7,256 nt of DNA from an uncultured Clostridia bacterium (GTDB taxonomy: Bacteria; Bacillota; Clostridia; Lachnospirales; Anaerotignaceae), in the NCBI GenBank assembly GCA_910586765.1, contig CAJUJJ010000063.1, positions 1 to 7,256 of the forward strand, read 5' to 3'. The position numbers and the translations under genes are program-made. The notes under the pieces are model-generated. The model did not search any database. It had not been told where the DNA came from and was given only the letters and a program-made list of their open reading frames with translations. Below are positions 1-5,819 of the stretch, one piece after another. Every line of letters starts with the position of its first letter. Positions within the stretch are counted from its first letter, which is position 1.

Positions 1-2528
1 TAGAACTTTCTGACACAGCAACAGCAAAAGTTGATGTAGCAGAAGATGCAAAAGTGGATACTATCAGTTCTTCTTCTACAGGCACAACAGAAGTAAGCGG
101 TGAAGGTACTATCAACAAAATTGAAGCTACAGACGAAAGTACTATTAAAAAATCTGAAGAAGTAGAAACACCAGTTGACAAAAAAGAAGAAGTAACACCT
201 ACACCACCAACAGGCGGCGATGTAACAGAAACAAAAACAATTGCAGGAACAGACTTAGCAAGTGTAGCATTAGAAACACCAGTTGCAGGTCAAGCAGCTA
301 GTGTAACAGGATTACCTACAGGTGTAACAGCTACAGGAACAAATTGGACTGAAGTAGCAGGTGGTAGCGGTTCTGGCGATGCAGCAGCACAAGCAGAAGA
401 AAGTAAAGAGTATACAGCATCAATTACATTAAAAGCTGGAGATGGCTATGCTTTCGATACAGCAATTGCAAAAGCAGATCTTACTGGTTTAGCAAGTGCT
501 ATAGATGGTGATGTAACAGTGACCGCAACAGAAGTGAAATTTAATGTAAAAGCAACTATAACAAGTGGTGGAGAAGGCCCAGTAGTAGTAAACAAAGATA
601 CGTTAACTGCTGCAATTACTGCTGCAGAAGCTGCAAAAGCAGATGTAACACCAAGTGAAAATGGTTCTGATGTATTGCCAACTAAAAAATGGGCAACACA
701 AGCTGACATAGATACTTTTACAGCTGCAATTGAAGCTGCACAAGCTGTAGCTAATGACGATGCTGCAACACAAGCTCAAGTAGATGATGCAGTAACTGCA
801 TTGGAAACAGCACAAGCTACTTTTGAAGCAGCACAACAACCTGGTACGAAAAAAGATGCAGATGCATTGGCAGAAATGATTACTGCTGCAGAAGCATTAA
901 TTGCTGAAGCACCAATAGAAAGCACAGACGGTAAAGATGTAGCAGTAGGTACACAATGGGTAACAGCTGCAGCAAAAACTGCTTTTAATGATGCTATCAC
1001 AGATGCAAAAGCTATAGATACTACAGATACAGCCGCTGTAGAAGCTGCAGTAGATGCGTTAGCAGCAGCACAAGAAACATATGAAGCTGCTATACAAGAT
1101 GGTAAGAAAGTAACAGCAATATCTGTAACAGGTCTTCCAGCTGCAGCAGATGTAAAAGAAGGTACAGCACCTACAGTTAATGTAACACCTGGAGAACCTA
1201 CTCAATATACAGTAACTGCCAAATGGCAAGATGGTAGCGGTAATCCAGCAACTAATCTTACAGAAGGTGAAACAGTTAACTTAGTACTTGAATTTGCACC
1301 AGCAGATGGTTATGCTCTTGATGATACTATTGCTACTGTAAGTGGAGTAACTGGAACTGTTAATAAAGGTACAAGTGAAACAGCTGGTAATTTGGTATTT
1401 AAAGTAGCATATGAAGTACAACCAGCAGCACCAGCAGAAGATGTAACAGCAGCTAATGCAGCAGAAGTAGATCCTACTGCTAAACTTACAGCTGGAACTG
1501 CTGGAACAAAAGCATATACAATAGCATTGACAGGAGCAACTGTAAAAGATGCTAATCTTTCTGATATAAAAGTAAAAGTTGGCGGAACTGAATTAGGTAC
1601 AGATGCAAGTACAACAACAAAATTAAAAGCAGAAGTAACAGGTTCAGGTTCTACTATTACAGTAACATTTACAGCCGATGCAAATACAGTACAAGGAACA
1701 GAAACATTCACTGTAGATATTCCAGAAACAGCATTGACTATAGCTGATACACACCAATATCCATCAACAGCAATTTCAAAAGAGATTGAAGTTACTGTTC
1801 AACCAAGTGGTGGTTCAACAACACAAGATGTATCAGCAGCTAATGCAGCAGAAGCAGATCCTACTGCTAAACTTACAGCTGGAACTGCTGGAACAAAAGC
1901 ATATACAATAGCATTGACAGGAGCAACTGTAAAAGATGCTAATCTTTCTGATATAAAAGTAAAAGTTGGCGGAACTGAATTAGGTACAGATGCAAGTACA
2001 ACAACAAAATTAAAAGCAGAAGTAACAGGTTCAGGTTCTACTATTACAGTAACATTTACAGCCGATGCAAATACAGTACAAGGAACAGAAACATTCACTG
2101 TAGATATTCCAGAAACAGCATTGACTATAGCTGATACACACCAATATCCATCAACAGCAATTTCAAAAGAGATTGAAGTTACTGTTTTGGGTAAAATAGG
2201 AGCAAGTGATTTATCAAAATTAGCAGTAACAGCACCAGCAGCAGAGGAAAGTCCATCAAGTGTTAATGTTACTGTAACACCAGCTGATAATACTACTGTA
2301 GACGGAACTCCTGGATGGTGCACTGATCAAACTTGTGAAACAGCAGCTACAAAATTTGAGGCAAGTACAGCATATTATGCAAAAATTACATTAACACCAT
2401 CTACAGGTTATGTTTTTGATACAGAAGCAAATGCTTTTGATAGTATTAGCGTTGGTAGTGGTGTGACTGTAGAAAGTGCACAAGTAGAAAGTGGAAATTT
2501 AGTGATTACAGTAAAAGCACAACTTTAA
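1..2528 (+). CDS. Large repetitive extracellular/surface protein, 5'-partial
   Basis: The frame is open from the window edge (first full codon at 3) to TAA at 2526-2528, giving 841 visible residues (numbered here from nt 3). The GTG at 54 has no ribosome binding site and the frame is open upstream of it, so the start lies outside the window. Composition is Ala/Thr/Val/Lys/Glu-rich with almost no Cys, typical of secreted clostridial surface proteins. Modules in order: residues 1-75, a Ser/Thr/Glu-rich segment (with SGEGTINKIEA) ending in a Pro-rich linker; about 76-190, a beta module with GYAFD at 148-152; 198-280 and 285-368, two FIVAR-like helical modules, each with a conserved Trp (KKWATQ, TQWVTA); about 369-474, a second beta module with GYALD at 436-440; 480-599 and 609-728, two nearly identical 120-residue modules; 729-841, a third beta module with GYVFD at 802-806 and the pair C773/C778. 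No LPXTG motif or C-terminal membrane anchor is present, so any wall attachment would be in the missing N-terminus. A surface location is likely; the specific function (adhesin, S-layer-like or glycan binding) is not recognised. Confidence 0.85.
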   Translation, partial: ELSDTATAKVDVAEDAKVDTISSSSTGTTEVSGEGTINKIEATDESTIKKSEEVETPVDKKEEVTPTPPTGGDVTETKTIAGTDLASVALETPVAGQAASVTGLPTGVTATGTNWTEVAGGSGSGDAAAQAEESKEYTASITLKAGDGYAFDTAIAKADLTGLASAIDGDVTVTATEVKFNVKATITSGGEGPVVVNKDTLTAAITAAEAAKADVTPSENGSDVLPTKKWATQADIDTFTAAIEAAQAVANDDAATQAQVDDAVTALETAQATFEAAQQPGTKKDADALAEMITAAEALIAEAPIESTDGKDVAVGTQWVTAAAKTAFNDAITDAKAIDTTDTAAVEAAVDALAAAQETYEAAIQDGKKVTAISVTGLPAAADVKEGTAPTVNVTPGEPTQYTVTAKWQDGSGNPATNLTEGETVNLVLEFAPADGYALDDTIATVSGVTGTVNKGTSETAGNLVFKVAYEVQPAAPAEDVTAANAAEVDPTAKLTAGTAGTKAYTIALTGATVKDANLSDIKVKVGGTELGTDASTTTKLKAEVTGSGSTITVTFTADANTVQGTETFTVDIPETALTIADTHQYPSTAISKEIEVTVQPSGGSTTQDVSAANAAEADPTAKLTAGTAGTKAYTIALTGATVKDANLSDIKVKVGGTELGTDASTTTKLKAEVTGSGSTITVTFTADANTVQGTETFTVDIPETALTIADTHQYPSTAISKEIEVTVLGKIGASDLSKLAVTAPAAEESPSSVNVTVTPADNTTVDGTPGWCTDQTCETAATKFEASTAYYAKITLTPSTGYVFDTEANAFDSISVGSGVTVESAQVESGNLVITVKAQL
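594..1106 (+). repeat. Two FIVAR-like helical modules (protein-level repeat)
   Basis: Two consecutive Ala-rich modules lie at 594-842 and 855-1106. Both begin with an ITAAEA helix, run through a loop with a conserved Trp (KKWATQ and TQWVTA), continue with an amphipathic helix (FTAAIEAAQAV, FNDAITDAKAI), and end in a VDDAVTALETAQ / VEAAVDALAAAQ helix. This pattern matches the FIVAR family of extracellular spacer or sugar-binding modules. They have clearly diverged at the protein level, unlike the 360-bp repeats downstream, so this duplication is older. The family assignment is by eye. Confidence 0.7.
1440..1799 (+). repeat. 360-bp in-frame repeat, copy 1
   Basis: First of two direct in-frame copies with a period of 387 bp (129 codons: a 120-codon module plus a 9-codon linker). 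It encodes residues 480-599, starting DVTAANAAEVDPTAKL and ending KEIEVTV. The alternating hydrophobic pattern suggests a beta-sandwich (Ig-like) module. It differs from copy 2 at two bases only, 1446 (A, against T at 1833) and 1468 (T, against C at 1855); both change the amino acid. Confidence 0.97.
1827..2186 (+). repeat. 360-bp in-frame repeat, copy 2
   Basis: Second copy, encoding residues 609-728 (DVSAANAAEADPTAKL to KEIEVTV). By eye it is 358/360 identical to copy 1, and the last 331 bases match exactly, including every synonymous position. The linker between the copies (1800-1826) encodes QPSGGSTTQ. Such near identity points to a recent duplication or ongoing gene conversion. Module number may vary between strains, and the region is prone to collapse in short-read assemblies. 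Confidence 0.97.
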
Positions 2529-2534
2529 TAATAA

Positions 2535-2552
2535 AGCCATAATGTAATGGCT
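2535..2552 (+). other. Small hairpin just after the surface-protein stop
   Basis: AGCCAT (2535-2540) and ATGGCT (2547-2552) form a 6-bp stem with a 6-nt loop, 6 nt after the stop codon. It has no T tract, so it is not a good intrinsic terminator. It may stabilise the 3' end of the message. The proper terminators lie further down at 2695-2787. Confidence 0.4.
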
Positions 2553-2605
2553 AGTGTCCAAACGGTGCAACATTGATACAAAGATTTTCTTAAAAAAACA
2601 AAACA

Positions 2606-2634
2606 TTGATAAGGTAATAGCTTTGCCCTATAAT
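2606..2634 (+). promoter_or_regulatory. Near-consensus sigma-A promoter inside the intergenic region
   Basis: The -35 TTGATA (2606-2611, 5 of 6 consensus bases) and the -10 TATAAT (2629-2634, perfect) are separated by exactly 17 bp. The predicted start is near 2641. This is the best-scoring promoter in the window by eye. It lies about 80 bp after the surface-protein stop and about 400 bp before the next start codon, with terminators in between, so it is unlikely to serve the chemoreceptor gene. An inverted repeat, TAGCTTT (2618-2624) and AAAGCTA (2637-2643), is centred over the -10 and could be an operator. Confidence 0.65.
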
Positions 2635-2694
2635 ATAAAGCTACTCACACAAAGCATTTACATTGTCCCGAAGGTAAATGCTACACAAAACAAG

Positions 2695-2749
2695 TATATT
2701 GTCCTATTGCTGCTCCCCTAACAGGGAGAGGACAATATATATTGTTTTT
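2695..2749 (+). terminator. Branched hairpin with T tract, probable terminator
   Basis: The outer stem is 11 bp (2695-2705 with 2729-2739). The inner stem is CTCCC (2713-2717) with GGGAG (2724-2728), and a 7-nt bulge sits on the left side only. A T-rich stretch ending in five T (2745-2749) follows. The long AU-rich base of the stem makes it weaker than the next one. It would act on surface-protein read-through and on the candidate small RNA. Confidence 0.5.
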
Positions 2750-2750
2750 G

Positions 2751-2787
2751 GCTCTGTTCCTATTGGCTCAGGAACAGAGCATTTTTT
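2751..2787 (+). terminator. Strong Rho-independent terminator
   Basis: A perfect 11-bp stem, GCTCTGTTCCT (2751-2761) with AGGAACAGAGC (2770-2780), has an 8-nt loop and is followed by A and six T (2782-2787). This is a textbook intrinsic terminator on the plus strand, ending the surface-protein and candidate small-RNA transcripts. A near copy lies in opposite orientation at 4743-4773. Confidence 0.88.
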
Positions 2788-2910
2788 ATAATAAAATGTA
2801 TCACTCCCCTACCCTTTCGATTTATTTCTATTGCTGTTATCTTTTTAATATTTTATGGCTTAATTATTATAAAAATTGTGTAAAATTTATGAACTTTTAT
2901 TCTTGTAATT

Positions 2911-2929
2911 TGGTATAAAATTATATAAT
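2911..2929 (+). promoter_or_regulatory. Possible promoter for the chemoreceptor gene
   Basis: TGGTATAAA (2911-2919) fits an extended -10, and a perfect TATAAT follows at 2924-2929. A TTGTAA (2903-2908) is only 15 bp from the latter, shorter than ideal. Either would give a leader of roughly 100 nt before the ATG at 3038. I see no sigma-D flagellar-type promoter. The stretch 2788-2902 is AT-rich intergenic DNA in which I see nothing else. Confidence 0.35.
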
Positions 2930-2951
2930 ATATATGTTAGTAGTTCTGTTA

Positions 2952-2987
2952 TATTGATACAATAAAAATCAAAATATTTTATCAATA
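2952..2987 (+). promoter_or_regulatory. Inverted repeat in the chemoreceptor leader
   Basis: TATTGATA (2952-2959) and TATCAATA (2980-2987) are perfect 8-bp inverted arms with a 20-bp spacer. Their centres are 28 bp apart. They lie between the likely promoter and the ribosome binding site, where a dimeric repressor could bind. With one G-C pair per arm it would be a weak RNA hairpin, so a DNA operator is the more sensible reading. It could also be chance in AT-rich DNA. Confidence 0.3.
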
Positions 2988-3024
2988 CAAAATATATGAT
3001 GTATGTAAAAGCAACTCATACTAT

Positions 3025-3033
3025 AGGAGGGGG
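3025..3033 (+). promoter_or_regulatory. Ribosome binding site that sets the chemoreceptor start
   Basis: AGGAGG (3025-3030), extended by GGG, lies 7 nt before the ATG at 3038. The in-frame ATGs at 2996 and 2999 lack such a site, so translation should start at 3038. Confidence 0.9.
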
Positions 3034-3037
3034 AAAA

Positions 3038-4687
3038 ATGAGTCGTTTTCAAAAAAAAGAAGGAAAAATTCAAAGAATAGGCTATAAAGCTGGAACATTA
3101 GTAGCATGGATGTTAGTAATTAACATCATAATTATTGTTGGGTTATGTATGTTTATGTCTCGAAATCTTTCTATGGAAATGCTTCAAAACGAATGTATCG
3201 GTGGAACAAATATGCTTGCCTATTATTTAGAAAATTCACCAGATATTGAAGACAAAACAAAATTATTAGATGATTTAAAAAAGCAAACAGGCTATGAATT
3301 TACTATCTTTGATGGCGATATAAGGGCTTTCACTACTGTTGAACAAAATGAAAAACGTGTTACAGGGACAAAAATGTCTTCTGAAGTAGTTGATACCGTA
3401 ATAAAACAAAGACAGTCTTATATTGGTCCAACTGATATAGTTGGTATCAGACACGTTTGTTCCTATATTCCTATTACATATTCAGATGGAACACAAGGTA
3501 CTATATTTGCTGGTATTCCTGAAACAAAAGCTACATCACATCTCAATATTACAATTATAATTGCTTGTATTACTGGTTTTATTTTAATTGTAATCAGTAT
3601 TATGATATTGATAGTTTATTTAAAGCGTGCTGTTTCTTATCCTCTTGCAAAATTGACAGATGTGGCAAAAACAATGGAACGTGGAGAATTGAATTTTGAA
3701 CAAAAAGATTTGAATACACAATCTCGTGACGAAATTGGTATATTAGCCCACAGCTTTGAAAGTACAAGAATTCGTTTGAAGGAGTATATAGAAGAAATTT
3801 CTACTATATTAGAACAAATATCAAAGGGTAATTTAACAGTATCTACTACACAGGATTATGTCGGAGATTTCGTTTCTATAAAACAATCATTAAATTTTAT
3901 TATTGAACATTTAAACAGCACTATGATACAAATTACAGAAAGCTCTGACCAAGTTTCAAATGGCTCTGAACAAATGGCAATCGCTGCTAACTCTTTAAGT
4001 CAAGGAGCAGTGGAACAAGCAAGTGCTATAGAAGATTTAGAAGGAACAATTACTAATATTTCTAGTCGTGTAGAAGAAAGTGCTAAAAATGCTGAATCTG
4101 CTAACAAACAAGCAAATGAAATTGGTGTTCAAATAGAAGAAAGCAATCAAAAAATGCAAAAAATGATACAAGCAATAGAAGAAATCAATGATAGTTCTAA
4201 TGAAATTGGAAAAATTATTAAAACGATTGAAGACATTGCTTTCCAAACAAATATACTTGCATTAAATGCCTCTGTAGAGGCAGCTCGTGCTGGTGCTGCT
4301 GGAAAAGGATTTGCTGTTGTTGCAAATGAAGTAAGAAGTTTAGCTGAAAAAAGTGCAGATGCTTCTAAATCTACTACTATGTTAATAGAACGTTCTGTTT
4401 CAGCTGTAAAAAATGGTACAAAAATTGCAAATGAAACTGCCGAACAACTTTCTTCTGTAGTGTCTGATACTAACAATATTATAAATACTGTTGGCATTAT
4501 AGCAAATAATTCTCGTGAAGAAGCAGATGCTATTTCTCAAGTACAACAACAAATTAATCAAATTTCAAGTGTAGTGCAAACAAATTCTGCTACTGCTGAA
4601 GAAAGTGCTGCTACAAGTCAACAGCTTAGTGAACAGTCAAAATTTTTAAAACAACTTATTAGTGTATTTCATCTAAATAAAAAATAA
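3038..4687 (+). CDS. Methyl-accepting chemotaxis protein (transmembrane chemoreceptor)
   Basis: A 549-residue chemoreceptor that senses an extracellular signal and controls the CheA/CheW kinase complex at the membrane. Residues 1-19 are a basic cytoplasmic N-terminus and about 20-40 are transmembrane segment 1. Residues 41-168 form an extracytoplasmic sensor with a single-Cache-like pattern (GYEFTIFDGD, a CSYIPITYSDG strand, GTIFAGIP before the membrane). Residues about 170-194 are transmembrane segment 2. A HAMP domain follows (about 195-247, with YPLAKLTDVAKTMERGEL and DEIGILAHSFE), then a second HAMP-like helical pair (about 250-300, ISKGNLTVST). The rest is the coiled-coil signalling domain, with the conserved hairpin tip around 397-446 (IAFQTNILALNASVEAARAG, GFAVVANEVRSLAEKS). 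Glu/Gln/Ala-rich heptads such as TAEESAATSQQLSEQ are likely adaptation-site regions. There is no C-terminal NWETF-type CheR tether. The ligand cannot be inferred. It appears to be a single-gene unit with its own terminator. Confidence 0.96.
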   Translation: MSRFQKKEGKIQRIGYKAGTLVAWMLVINIIIIVGLCMFMSRNLSMEMLQNECIGGTNMLAYYLENSPDIEDKTKLLDDLKKQTGYEFTIFDGDIRAFTTVEQNEKRVTGTKMSSEVVDTVIKQRQSYIGPTDIVGIRHVCSYIPITYSDGTQGTIFAGIPETKATSHLNITIIIACITGFILIVISIMILIVYLKRAVSYPLAKLTDVAKTMERGELNFEQKDLNTQSRDEIGILAHSFESTRIRLKEYIEEISTILEQISKGNLTVSTTQDYVGDFVSIKQSLNFIIEHLNSTMIQITESSDQVSNGSEQMAIAANSLSQGAVEQASAIEDLEGTITNISSRVEESAKNAESANKQANEIGVQIEESNQKMQKMIQAIEEINDSSNEIGKIIKTIEDIAFQTNILALNASVEAARAGAAGKGFAVVANEVRSLAEKSADASKSTTMLIERSVSAVKNGTKIANETAEQLSSVVSDTNNIINTVGIIANNSREEADAISQVQQQINQISSVVQTNSATAEESAATSQQLSEQSKFLKQLISVFHLNKK

Positions 4688-4691
4688 AAAC

Positions 4692-4729
4692 ATACAAATA
4701 AACCCGCTTAAAAGCGGGTTTATTTGTAT
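4692..4729. terminator. Perfect 18-bp bidirectional terminator
   Basis: The arms at 4692-4709 and 4712-4729 are exact reverse complements, with a GC-rich core (CCCGCTT/AAGCGGG) and A/T-rich outer arms that supply a U-rich tail on either strand. It starts 4 nt after the chemoreceptor stop codon. On the plus strand it ends that message; on the minus strand it backs up the terminator at 4743-4773 for pyrK. This is a typical element between convergent genes. Confidence 0.92.
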
Positions 4730-4730
4730 A

Positions 4731-4773
4731 AACAATAAAAATGCTCTATTCTTCCGGCAAATAAGAACAGAGC
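4731..4773 (-). terminator. Minus-strand terminator downstream of pyrK
   Basis: The arms GCTCTATTCTT (4743-4753) and AAGAACAGAGC (4763-4773) pair at 10 of 11 positions. The odd pair (4748/4768) is an A-C mismatch in plus-strand RNA but a G-U pair in minus-strand RNA. A T tract follows only in the minus direction (complement of AAAAAT at 4737-4742). Both facts assign it to the pyrF-pyrK transcript. It lies 256 nt beyond the pyrK stop, so that message would have a long 3' UTR. Confidence 0.8.
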
Positions 4774-5028
4774 CAAAAATAACTGATGTTTCTTTTTGAG
4801 ATATTCCACTTGTGTTAAAATATTAATTTTAACATATATTTTCTATCTATTAAATTTAATTTGTTATCTTTACAACCCCCCTTATACTACAAAATATTGG
4901 GATATTGTTTCTATATTCTTTATTTTTTGCTCTGCATAAATATATTACCAAAAATACAAACAAAATTCATTGATTAGGGATAATTTGTATTTTTTTTAAT
5001 ATAAAAACATTAAAACGTAAATTTAAAA
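4774..5028. other. AT-rich convergent spacer with a small palindrome
   Basis: No gene, RNA gene or convincing promoter is seen here. The one notable structure is TGTTAAAAT (4813-4821) with ATTTTAACA (4826-4834), a 9-bp stem with a 4-nt loop; it is almost all A/T. On the minus strand this stretch is the 3' UTR of pyrK. A C-rich run at 4876-4881 reads as a G run on the minus strand, but no start codon is placed to use it as a ribosome binding site. Confidence 0.5.
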
Positions 5029-5805
5029 TTATTGTTCATTCCAAACTATTTCATTCCCCCAAAATACAGGACCATCTTTACAAACTTTTAGATTTTCCCA
5101 ATCATTTGCATCTTTCTTTTTTATTTTAATTGCACAACCTACACATGCTCCAATACCACAAGCCATTCTTTCTTCCATAGATACTTGTATCGGTATTTGT
5201 ACTCGTTCAGCCCATTCAGAAACAGCTTTCAACATTACTCTAGGCCCACACGCATATATCATATCTGCAACTGGTTGTTCTTTTTGAATAGCGTCTAATA
5301 TTGTCCCATGTACACCACAACTTCCATCATCTGTTGCTATAGTAACAGTCGCCCCTATTTCTTGAAATTCTTTTACAAGTATAGGGTTTGATTTTGCACC
5401 AATAAAAATATGTACATTTCCTTGTAAATTCTTTGCTAATTCTAACATAGGAGGCACACCAATACCTCCTCCTATTAAAATATGTTTTTTGTGATTTTCA
5501 TTAATAGAAAAGCCATTTCCTAAGGGTCCTAAAACTCGAATACTGCTTTTATTTGATAATGTACAGAAATGTTGTGTTCCCTTTCCTACTACTTGATACA
5601 ATAAACGAAGTGTTCCTTCTTCTTTATTAATTTCACATAAACTAATAGGACGAGGCAAAAGCATTTCGCTTTTACCTGTATATACATTAATAAATTGTCC
5701 TGCCTTTGCTAAATTTGCAATTTCTGGTGCAAAAAGTACCATATTATAAATATTATTTATATAACATTCATTTTTTAATATGATTGCTTGTTCTATCTTT
5801 TTCAT
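5029..5805 (-). CDS. pyrK: Dihydroorotate dehydrogenase electron transfer subunit PyrK
   Basis: A 258-residue iron-sulfur flavoprotein. With PyrD (class 1B) it passes electrons from dihydroorotate oxidation through FAD and a [2Fe-2S] cluster to NAD+, the fourth step of UMP synthesis, in the cytoplasm. The ferredoxin-reductase-like FAD domain carries RPISL (52-56) and GKGT (74-77), followed by GPLGNGF (93-99). The nucleotide-binding domain has the Gly-rich IGGGIG (111-116) and ACGP (185-188). The C-terminal cluster ligands are C216, C221, C224 and C242 (C-x4-C-x2-C-x17-C). The length is typical and no key residue is missing. The ATG at 5803-5805 has AAAGGGG (5813-5819) 7 nt upstream, overlapping the pyrF stop codon, so translation is probably coupled. 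The usual partner pyrD does not follow: there is a non-coding stretch and then terminators. Confidence 0.95.
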   Translation of the reverse strand: MKKIEQAIILKNECYINNIYNMVLFAPEIANLAKAGQFINVYTGKSEMLLPRPISLCEINKEEGTLRLLYQVVGKGTQHFCTLSNKSSIRVLGPLGNGFSINENHKKHILIGGGIGVPPMLELAKNLQGNVHIFIGAKSNPILVKEFQEIGATVTIATDDGSCGVHGTILDAIQKEQPVADMIYACGPRVMLKAVSEWAERVQIPIQVSMEERMACGIGACVGCAIKIKKKDANDWENLKVCKDGPVFWGNEIVWNEQ

Positions 5806-5812
5806 TTTATTT

Positions 5813-5819
5813 CCCCTTT
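5813..5819 (-). promoter_or_regulatory. pyrK ribosome binding site overlapping the pyrF stop
   Basis: Minus-strand AAAGGGG shares two bases with the pyrF stop codon TAA (5820-5818), and the pyrK ATG follows 7 nt later. The inter-gene gap is 12 nt. Ribosomes ending pyrF would clear or reuse this site, which supports a coupled two-gene operon. Confidence 0.8.

Larger units (their letters stand above)
2641..2787 (+). ncRNA. Candidate small RNA (structured, promoter to terminator)
   Basis: The segment runs from the predicted start of the 2606-2634 promoter to the T tract of the terminator at 2751-2787, about 147 nt. A shorter form of about 109 nt would end at the T tract at 2745-2749. It holds three consecutive hairpins: AGCATTTAC/GTAAATGCT (2653-2661 with 2674-2682, 12-nt loop containing UCCC), an 11-bp stem TATATTGTCCT/AGGACAATATA (2695-2705 with 2729-2739) with an inner CTCCC/GGGAG hairpin, and the terminator hairpin. 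No reading frame with a ribosome binding site is present. It does not match an RNA family I recognise. The alternative is that it is simply a structured 3' UTR of the surface-protein message. Confidence 0.45.

Noticed and set aside
54..56. GTG as the start of the surface-protein gene
   Set aside because: The frame is open upstream to the window edge, no ribosome binding site precedes the GTG, and the protein would lack a secretion signal. The gene is cut by the window.
446..2323. Several long minus-strand frames opposite the surface-protein gene
   Set aside because: They are shadows created by the repetitive GCA/ACA/GTA codons of the plus-strand gene; none has a ribosome binding site or a sensible protein pattern.
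2615..2745. A c-di-GMP riboswitch controlling the chemoreceptor
   Set aside because: The conserved cores of the known c-di-GMP aptamers are not recognisable, and two terminators plus about 250 bp separate the structure from the gene.
2535..2780. Series of inverted repeats as an integron attC, REP cluster or CRISPR
   Set aside because: The hairpins differ in sequence, lack attC core sites, and have no regular repeat-spacer period.
2678..2791. A 37-codon reading frame through the candidate small RNA
   Set aside because: It has no usable ribosome binding site, runs through both terminator hairpins, and ends in the T tract. It is better explained as chance.
2996..3037. Start of the chemoreceptor at ATG 2996 or 2999
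   Set aside because: The full AGGAGG site at 3025-3030 lies inside this extension, 7 nt before ATG 3038, and the extra 14 residues are not typical of the family.
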